This document shows positions 56,171 to 64,000 of a stretch of DNA of 64,000 nt, one piece after another. Source of the DNA: Desmodesmus armatus (Eukaryota; Chlorophyta; Chlorophyceae; Sphaeropleales; Scenedesmaceae); NCBI GenBank assembly GCA_007449985.2, contig VIIQ02000649.1, forward strand, positions 62,001-126,000. The letters are read 5' to 3'. The number at the start of each line of letters is the position of its first letter. The first letter of the stretch is position 1. The position numbers were made by a program, and so were the translations under genes. Below the pieces are notes generated by a model. That model was given only the letters and a program-made list of their open reading frames with translations. It did no database searches and had not been told where the DNA came from.

Positions 56171-57253
56171 TTGCCGTGAAGGGAGTTTGTAGTGGCAGTT
56201 TCGGGCTCTGTGCTGGTCAGTAAGCTCAACTCTCGGCTGTTTGCAGCAGTGCATGACAAACCAGGCCAAGTTTCGAGGCGGCTGCAGCACACCGCCACAA
56301 AGAAAAGTGATGGCAAAGTTTGATTTTGTGTGCTGCAGTGAGGCGTCTGCGCAACATCGGTCGCCATGATCGTCCAACGTTGTCATACATGTGCAAGCCC
56401 CAACCGTGGCACGGTTCGCGGGGTTGGTTTGTGATGTATCCTTTCTTTGACATTGTGTGAAGAACTCCATCCGTCAAGTCAGGCATCAGCAATGCCCCCA
56501 TTGGGAGAAGTGAATGCTACAGCAAAGCTCAACTGCACACTACACAATCATGGCTGCCATTGCTGCATGATTGGGCACCTTTAGCTTTACTGCAGCGCAT
56601 TACTTCAAAAACTTTTCAGCTGGGGGCACCAGCCCAAACATGCTCCTCCGGACTGGGGGATGTGGCCACAGACATCAAGCACCCGTACCGGTGCTGGTGT
56701 CCCGCCCCAGGGTTTCCTCGTTGCAGTGCAGGCACTCACACCAGCCAGCAGCGCAACCGGATTGCAACAGCACACAGGCAGGTGGGTGTGTGCTTTTGCC
56801 GGCCCTACAGACGCCTACATGCGCCCTTCTGTCACAGACCCAGTGTGGGTCTGTGGGAGGGAAGCGGGACCAGCTGCAGCTGGCAGTGCGATTCGAAGCA
56901 CACATTGAGCAAAGAAGATTGTGGGTGTGGCTTTGCATGAATTCTCAGGCAGAATCTTATTTTGGTCTTGCAAGTAACTGGGGGGTCCGATTATAGTCTT
57001 TCCTGTGAGATGGGTATGCCTCTTGCCCCCTGGGCTGGATGCACAGTTTCCGCCTTCTAAGGCGGGAAAGAGAGGGGGGGCATGCTGTTGTTGCAGGGGT
57101 GGGGGCTACAGGGGTTGTCGATTTGCCAGTGCACACGTGAGAATGTTGGAATGACTCACCAATCTTGATACCACGTACCTCCCTTGATCAAACATTGCTG
57201 TCCTGCTGTTATGCTGTGTGTCTCTTGCTGCTATTGTTGATGACTCGCTGCAG
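56020..57253. promoter_or_regulatory. Divergent upstream block of transporter and RAP genes, copy A of a segmental duplication
   Basis: It contains transporter exon 1 on the minus strand and the upstream region (with unidentified first exon) of the plus-strand RAP gene. Blocks at about 56020-56130, 56655-56770 and 57240 onward match 61920-62050, 62580-62715 and 63085 onward in the same order and similar spacing. A bidirectional promoter is inferred. Confidence 0.6.
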
Positions 57254-60200
57254 CCCTGCCTCAGCTCAGCTCTCCAACATCTGCTGCAGCTCACAGCACA
57301 GCACAGCATGCAGTGGCAGCAGCAGACGGCCAAGCGTCCCCCCAGCCTACCCACCAGGACAGCACAGAACCCATTGCACACACCGCAGCGCCTTCAGCAG
57401 GACCAGCACAGCCGCGCAGGCGCAGGCAGAAGCTGCTAGCTACCGCTGCTATCCAGCCCCATGCGCTAGCTGTCCATGCGACCGTTGCTGCAGGCAGCAG
57501 ACAATCGCCTGTCATTGCTGCTGCCGCTGCTGCTGTTGTGGAGGACAGCAGTAGCAAGCAGCAGGACGCAGCAGGAGACAGCCGATTGCCGAAGCTGCGG
57601 AGCCCCGTGCTGCGTGTCGCACTCGCTCGTGCGGCACAGCAGTACTTACGCATCCACAGCACGGTGGTGCACACGCCTCCAACAACTCAACATCCCTTCA
57701 GCCGTGGCTGGCTGCGCAAGCGCTGCAAGCTGCTGCTCCCGCGCGGCAGCAAGCTTCGGCGCAAGTGCCTTCAGCAGCTCACATGCAGTAGGGTTGCTGG
57801 GCCCCGCTGGCCAGAGGTGGGGGCAGCCTCTGCTGGTGCTGAGCAGCGGCACAAGCGCAACCACACCACAGGAGGGCACAAGCCTGCAGCGGGACGGCCT
57901 CGCAGGAGGCGGCGGGTGCTGTTCAGGAGGGGCCTGGGGAGCTGCTTTGGGACGGGTGTGCTGAGGCTGCACAGCGGCGTGGTGCGCATGGGTGCTGCTC
58001 GGGCGCTGCAGCGGCGCAGGCGCAAGCACAGCGCAGCAGCGCATGCAGACAGCACCCGGAGCGCAGCTGGCCCTGCTCCTGCAGCAACTTGGCCTGCCAT
58101 AGCAGCAGCTCGGGGATCCAAAGCCAGGGCAGGCTCACAGCAGCAGCACTGTGCAGCTTACTCCACTCCTGAGCAACGCCAGGCATTCCTGCGCCGCAAG
58201 GGTACTGCCATCCTAGCAGCATGTGGCAGACACAGCAAAGTGTGTGGGCGTTGGGCTAAGGCGGTAGGTGCTCTTGTTGCTGAGGCGCTTGTGCCCACAC
58301 AGCACAAGCTGAGCGCCAGACAGGTCCACCTGCTGAAGTCTCAGCTAGCCAAAGCCTTGCTCGTGCAGCAGCTGCGGCTGCTGCAGAGGGCCAAAAGCAT
58401 GGAGGCACAGCCCTCACTGCAGCGGCAGCGGGTGTGGCACGGGACTCGGCGCAGGTCCGCGGCACAGATCCTCAGAGACAACGCTGGGAAAGCCAGTGGC
58501 AGCGCAGTAGCTGTCAGCGATGCAGACTGGCTCCGGAGTGCAAATGCAGCCAACACAGATGCAGACAGCACGGATGCAGGCAGCGCAGATGCAGACAGCG
58601 CAGAAGCAGACACCACAAAGAATGTGGCAGCCACAGCAAAGCAGCAACGCAAGGCCCAGCAGCAGCGGTGGCAAAGCGACGATGTTACAGCTTTGGAGGC
58701 CTTCCTGGCGCGTGCTCCTACCCCGGGTGTCCTCCTGCAGGTGCTGCAGCACCATGCGGCTCCACTTTCTGCTGCTCAGTGCAGCCTGGCCTACCTGCGC
58801 CTCTCACAGCTCTGCAGGGCCAGGCCAACCCTCCTGCAGAGCCCCAGCACAGGCCACCTGCTGCAGCTGCTGCGTGGGGAGCTGCCGCGCTTGCGCGACT
58901 TCTGCAGGCCATGGCACCTGGCTGTAATGACGACATCCGCGCAGCAGCTGCAGCAGCCGCAGCTTGTGCGCATCATGCTGCCGAGACTACTGCTGCAGTC
59001 GGAGCCAGGCGCAGTGCAGCTGCTCATGGGCGCAGCAGCCTGCCTGGGTGTCCAGCAGCTGCCGTTGGCACGCGCAATGCTGCGGTTGATGCTGCTGCAG
59101 GATGTGCAGCAACTGGTCGGCAGCAGCCAGCAGTCTGCAGCTGCAGGACTGGTCAGTGTCTTGCAACGGACAGGGTCCGGGCTAGACAGGGAGACGCAGC
59201 AGCAGCTGGTGAGCACCCTACTAGAACTGCAGGACGGTAGCATGTCTCAGCTTGTGGTGGCCATCTGGGCAGCGTCCAGCATTGCTCCCGAGCAGGCAGA
59301 GAGCTGGGGCCACCTGCTGCACGCGTTCCTGCAGCTGCTTCCTGGTGCACCGCCTGCTGCTGTTGCAGTCGTGCTGTGCGCAGCTGCATGGGCGCGTCTG
59401 CCGATGACTGGGGAGCAAGTGCAGCTGCTGCTGGCTGCATCAGAGCAGCAGCTGCCTGCTGCCAGCATGGCGGACCTCAGGATTGCAGTCGACGCCGCTG
59501 TGCTGGTCAGCCTGCGCCAGAAGCTTCCAATCCGGCATACCCAGCTGGATGCCTTGCTGAGTGCCTGGCAGGAGCACCTTCCTGCAGCGCAGGCAGGGGC
59601 CCTTTGCCAGCATGCTGTCCGGCCTGGCCGCAGCTGGGCTCAAGATCGGCAACGTGCGTCTGCAGCAGCTGCTGTCCCGCTTTGTGGAGGTGCTGCCAGA
59701 AGCCTCGCAAGGGCAGATCACGGCTGTGCTGGAAGCTGTGGCCTCTGTGGGGTTGAGTGTTTACATTGCGACCTTGCAGCAGCTGCTGGAGGCCTTCATG
59801 GAGCGGGTCTACCCTGCAGTAGCAGCAGTGTCCATGAGCAAGGTGGTGTGGGCAGTGGTCCGCATGGGCAAGGGCTCAGTACTGACGCAGCAGCAGCTGC
59901 AGCAGTGTGATGAAGTGTGGGCAAAGGCGTGGTCCAAAGCACCGGCTAAGGACTGGTCACACTTCTACCGTGCGCTGTGGGCCTGCAGCCAGATCGGCTT
60001 CCTGCCAGGGCGGTTCCTTGCTGCGACTGACCAGGACACCACCTGGGAGCAGCTCAGTGAGCGGGCGAAAGCTGCCAATGTGCCGCAGCTTACAGGCGTC
60101 GTCGCGTCTCTTGCACGCCTGGGTTCGCCCAGGCGTATGTCTGGTGCGTTTGCCAAGGTGGCAGTCCAGCGGCTGCGGGCCCAGGGTGCTGCGGTTTTTG

Positions 60201-61395
60201 GGGCCTCACCTGCTGCTGGCCTGTGCTGGGCTCTAGCTATACGCAGCAAGGGGAGTAGCCCTCAAGTCCCAACATTTGCAGCAGCCTGCAGGGAGCAGTG
60301 GGACGCACTGGGCGTGCCTGAGAAGCGGATGCTGAACCAGGTGCATCTGATTCGGCAGGTAAGCCTTCGTTTCCCTGGGTTGCATTCAAATTGTTGCGGT
60401 GCTATTGAGCTCTGTCAGTTTCACAAAGATAGTGTGAGCGACTTGCTGACCACAGGTCCTTGGGAATACCACTACAGTAGTTTGGTTTTGAAACCACATA
60501 GCAGCATGTTTGGGGTGGTCGTCAGCAGCCCGTTTCAGCGCTGCTGCTTTTATGCCCTTTGTATGCCTGCGTTGTGGCCGTAACTGGCACAGGCTTTCTA
60601 GTGTCCTAGGTCACTGGTCGCCTGGTGGTGTCTTGCTTGTCTTGCACCAAGGTCGATTTGCTGCTTGCAGCTTGCTGCTTGCACAATGAACCTGGCCGGA
60701 AACACGTGTAATGATGATGATGATGAGTGTGCACACTTACAGGTGCAGCGTCACTGCAGGCCAGCATCAATCCCCTCTGGCGGGGTTCAAGCATGCGATG
60801 GCTACTCACATCAATGGTCCCAACTGTGGTGGACACCTGTACAGCTACAAGTGCAACATCTGTGTATGTGTTAGCATAGAGCGCGCATGCTTATCATGCT
60901 TGTATTCCAATGGAATATTCCATTGGAATAACATTAATGTGGGTATGTTTACAGGTGCTTGCGCCCAAGGAGCAGCCAAGGGGCTTGAAAGGCGTGCTGA
61001 GCCGCCCGCAACTGGACGAGTGCAGGGCAGCATGGCAGGTCAATGACCCCCCAAGGACATCCAGGCTGCAGCAGCAGGTGTTCGACCTAGTGAAGCAACT
61101 GCCAGCTGACACCCGGGCCAGGCCGCCAGTCCATGAGTACCGCAGCAGCATCTTCAGCATCGACATTGCGGCGAGGCGGGCAGACGGAAAGCGCCTGGCA
61201 ATTGAGGTTGATGGGCCCTGGCACTTCACCCTGCCTGACAACAGGCGGGACGGGCCGACCGAGTGCAGGAACAGGGTGCTGCAGGCGCAGGGGTGGACGG
61301 TTGTCAGCATACCTTACTATGAGTTTCAGGCTATACCAGAGGATCAGCCGGAGCAGCAGCTGGAGTACCTGCGGCAGCAGGTGCAGCGGGCATAG
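57254..61395 (+). CDS. RAP-domain protein, probable organelle RNA-binding factor (copy 1)
   Basis: The large exon 57254-60358 and last exon 60955-61395 join in phase across a GTAAGC...TTTACAG intron, giving about 1180 residues. The long N-terminal third is Ala/Arg/Gln/Ser-rich and strongly basic (RRRRQK, RRRRRV), transit-peptide-like. The middle is made of leucine-rich helical repeats (LLQVLQHHAA, LQQLLEAFMERVY, VVWAVVRMGKGS, RALWACSQIG). The C-terminus is a RAP domain: EYRSSIFSIDIA, LAIEVDGPWHF, RNRVLQAQGWTVVSIPYYEF. RAP proteins with helical repeats are nucleus-encoded factors for chloroplast or mitochondrial RNA in green algae. No ATG lies in frame before 57988, and the same acceptor and phase occur in copy 2, so a first coding exon lies upstream. 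One extra base near 59597 (a four-G run) shifts the frame. Confidence 0.87.
60903..60930. repeat. 28-bp perfect palindrome at the RAP intron 3' end
   Basis: The arm tattccaatggaat is followed directly by its complement. It ends 24 bases before the acceptor at 60952-60954, where a branch point would be expected. It is AT-rich in a GC-rich setting. Confidence 0.85.
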
Positions 61396-63098
61396 CAGTA
61401 GGCTGCCAGCGTGTCCTGCTGCTGTGGCAGCTACTGTGCTGTGGCAACAGCTGCACTGTGCCTGCAGCTGCAGCCTCTTATTTGGTGACACTGCTGTTAT
61501 GATGTGCTGACATGATGTGCCTGGCCTGCAGGCAGCTTGAAGCAGCTGCTGCATGCATGCATGCACGCATACTCTGACAAGCAGCCATTGCACAGCATTC
61601 ATTAGCAGTGCTCTTGCATGGTTATGCCAGTGCTGTGCCAGTTGGTATGCATATGTGGCTTCTGCCTTTGCCTTTGCCTGTGTGACAGGTGTATGGCTGT
61701 ACCTTGCTGGTGTGCAGTGGTGGTGGTGCCCAAGCGCTTCAAGTTTGTACATCACGTGTTTGTGTGGCGTTGGTTCGTGTGGGTGGGCTTGGTTGTTTGG
61801 TGTGTGTGTCCGCAGCCCGCTGGTTCCTGTGATGTGGCTCCCTTGTGCAGCCCGCTGGTGTACGCACAAGACCACATGTGAGCTGTGCCTCGTTTCCCAA
61901 ATGCACGTCAGCAGCAGCACGTGGAAGTTGCCACCTCCTGTATGGCCTTTGGCTCCGTCCAGCACTGCTGTGGGATTGCTTGGTGCCCTCTGGCTGTCGG
62001 TCCCTGCCAGGCTGGCACCCCTGGTCCCTGATTGCACCCTTATGTAGCCCCGGCCTGCTGGTCATGTAAGACAGTGGTTTCGGGAAGGTGCTGTGGGTGT
62101 AATCTAGGGCTGTTGCTTGCTGAAATTCAACCTGAGCCTGACTGGTGCTCACTGAGTCAGCTCTGTGGAGCAGTTCATGACAAAGTACAGTAGCCTTCCT
62201 GACCAGCATCACACCAAATAATAGAACTGCAATCGTTTGCAGTAAAAGAGATGTGAGTATTGAATGCAGAAGTAAATCCGGTGGTTTCGCTTTCAACAAG
62301 GAGACAACAAAGAATTATTGATCAGGATTAATCCGATGTTGTCATTGTCATCAGTCTGACAGGAGAAGATCGCCCGATTGGTCAACAAAACAGGTTTCTT
62401 GGATATATTTCAATTGTCAACTGGTCCGGCAAAAGCCCAATCCATCACTGGTGTTGTCACAATTGACCAACCCAGTCGCTGCTGATCATGGCTCCAGGAT
62501 TTCGTCAATCTTGTAGTGTTCCTGTAGCTGGAACGCTTTAGCTAGGCTCTGGTGGCCCACATGTTCCTCAAGCACTCCCTGGGGGGATGTTGCTACTGAC
62601 ATAAGGCACCTGTGGTGTTGTCCAGCGCCAGGAGTCCCTCCTTGCAGAGCAGGCACCCACACAGGCCAGCAGCCCAACCTGCTGGCAACAGCACACCACC
62701 ACGGTGAGTTTGCACTCGCTGACAATCATGTGCTGTGGGAAGGGGGCAATGCTCCAGCGAGCAATTGAAGGGCAGCGTATGGGACAGACACTCACTGTCC
62801 CACTATGCTTTGAACTCAACCAGTAGGGTTGGGGCGGGCCAGTGGGGGGCATATATACAGTGGGGAATGGGGGCCACAATCATCAGGCATGCACACCACC
62901 ACCAGTGTGTCCACTAATTGACAGGGTACCGGTCAGACTGCGGGATTGCTACCACCAATTGTGCAGCACGCCTTGGGTGCCTGCAACATGCTCAAGAGGC
63001 TCCATGTGGCAGCTGCCCCTGCAATCATGGACGACGCTGGACAACCATGCATGCCCTGCTGTGCTGCTGTGCGTTTTACCACTCTTGACTGTTTGCAG
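61396..63098. other. Intergenic region between the two RAP genes, copy B of the duplicated upstream block
   Basis: It includes the RAP copy 1 3' end, the relic transporter exon (61920-62050), a block matching 56655-56770 at 62580-62715, and the promoter and first exon (not identified) of RAP copy 2. 62060-62560 is AT-richer, unremarkable sequence with no gene seen. Confidence 0.55.
61920..62050 (-). pseudogene. Relic of the MFS transporter first exon
   Basis: On the minus strand it matches 56130-56010, including tgccagcctggcag and the part encoding GGGKFQVLLLACI, here read in a broken frame as GGGNFHVLLLTCI. It stops where the TM1 sequence GDAAEVMVLS should follow. No other transporter exon is present nearby. 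Confidence 0.75.
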
Positions 63099-64000
63099 CA
63101 GTCCTTCCTCAGACCAGCGCCTCAACAGCTGCTGGCGCTCACAGCACAGCACAGCATGCAGAGGCAGCGGCAGACGGCCAAGCATCCCCACAAGCCACCA
63201 GCCAGGAAAGCACAGCAGAATCCACCGCAGGGTTTGCAACAGCGCCAGCACAACCACGCAGACGCAGGCGACGGCCACTAGCTGCTGGTGCTGGGCGGCA
63301 GCACACGCCTGCTGCCACCGCCACAGTAGCAGCAACCAGCATGCAAGCAGGTGTGACCGCCGCAGCCGCTGCTGCTGCAACCGTTGCAGAGGTCAGCAGC
63401 AGCAAACAGCAGGCGGCAGCAGGCGGCGTAGTCAGCGCAATGGGGCGACGGCGGCGGCGCCGCAAGCGCCGCACGGGGGATGCTGCAGCCTGCGTGGATA
63501 GGCGAGTGCTGACACTACGCAGCCCCGCACTGCGCCTGGCGTTTGCTCGTGCAACGCAGCAGTACAGACGCATCCAGCACACAGTCCTGCACGCGCCTGT
63601 GGCAGGGCACCAGCTGTTCAGCAAGAAGCTGCGGCGCAGGCACCTTCGGCTGCTGCTGTGCGGTGAGGTGCATGAGAGCAGACGCAAACCGGACTCAGCG
63701 GCACACGTGCGTCCAGCGCGGCAGCTTTCCAGCAGCAGGCTGCGACTGCGGCCCAGGAGGCTTCCTGGTACCCTGTGCAGGAGAGGAGCGCTGGCGGTGC
63801 GCAGCAGCGTGCTGCGCAGAGCTGTTGCTCGTGCAGGACAGCAGCACCGGCACAAGCGCATCACAGCAGCGCAAGGGAGCGGCACCCGTAGTGCAGCCAG
63901 ATCTTCTCCTGCATCAGCAACCGGGGCAGCCCTGGCAGCAGCTGGGGAGCAGGGCGGCAAAGCAGGCTCAGCACAGCAGCTTTTCAGGTTCACTCCTGAG
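63099..64000 (+). CDS. RAP-domain protein copy 2, N-terminal part (cut by window edge)
   Basis: From the acceptor TTTGCAG at 63092-63098 a frame stays open to the window end. It matches copy 1 throughout: AHSTAQHA, AAADGQASPQ, AQPRRRRR, VSSSKQQAAAG, LRSPALRLAFARATQQYRRI and a final FTPE aligned with YSTPEQRQ. The acceptor phase is the same as in copy 1 and there is no ATG at the start, so an upstream first exon is needed. Divergence is substantial outside these blocks, with a different basic cluster (MGRRRRRRKRRTG). The repeats and RAP domain would lie beyond 64000. Same expected role: organelle RNA metabolism. Confidence 0.85.

Noticed and set aside
57313..59910. Single 865-codon open frame as the whole gene
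   Set aside because: Its start is a GTG, and its last roughly 100 codons are out of frame after the extra base near 59597. The conserved protein continues in the next frame to 60358 and then 61395.
61087..62037. 316-codon minus-strand open frame
   Set aside because: Half is antisense to the RAP domain exon and half is the relic transporter exon in a broken frame. The fusion is accidental.
1..64000. tRNA, rRNA or organelle genes
   Set aside because: I looked for T-loop-like and conserved rRNA motifs by eye and found none convincing. A covariance-model scan would be decisive.

Overview
The window is a nuclear segment of a chlorophyte green alga, most likely chlorophycean. The evidence is spliced GT-AG genes with many short exons, extreme CAG/CTG, poly-G/poly-C and (CA)n microsatellites, plant-lineage proteins (a RIQ/DUF1118-type thylakoid protein, a plant-style histidyl-tRNA synthetase with a long N-terminal extension, RAP-domain proteins), and an interstitial CCCTAAA array of the Arabidopsis telomere type. 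No prokaryotic, organellar or viral gene organisation is visible, and I found no rRNA, tRNA or CRISPR array.

Layout from left to right: the N-terminal part of a plastid-targeted-looking SAM methyltransferase on the minus strand (1-1125, running off the left edge, with a foldback element in its intron); a repeat-rich gap; a RIQ/DUF1118-like thylakoid gene (minus, 3100 to about 9500); head-to-head with it a very large GH38 alpha-mannosidase gene (plus, 10452-25892); a small secreted, N-glycosylated, probably GPI-anchored mucin/AGP-like protein (plus, 26896-27606); a DUF1764 protein (minus, 29681-31301) divergent from histidyl-tRNA synthetase (plus, 31666-43053); a secreted FG-GAP beta-propeller protein (plus, 43642-50433); a foldback transposon carrying a dispersed repeat (50961-51420); an SV2/SVOP-type MFS transporter (minus, 51783 to about 56170); divergent from it a RAP-domain RNA-binding protein (plus, about 57254-61395); and a second, tandem copy of that RAP gene entering at 63099 and leaving the window. 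The genes look like unrelated housekeeping, secretory and chloroplast functions, not one pathway. The functional couplings visible are the shared divergent promoters.

Three window-wide patterns stand out. (1) Introns carry a G-run just after the donor and a C-run just before the acceptor, so the homopolymers point along transcription and could pair within an intron. (2) Most multi-exon genes contain local tandem duplications of exon plus flanking intron, leaving truncated exon copies upstream or downstream of the functional exon. (3) Several conserved exons carry a one-base gain or loss, mostly in short homopolymers, and adding or removing that single base restores exon phase arithmetic. I read these as probable assembly errors rather than decay, but automated gene calls here will be broken by them.

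Exon boundaries below were derived by hand from splice motifs, reading phase and remembered family conservation. No alignment or search was run.
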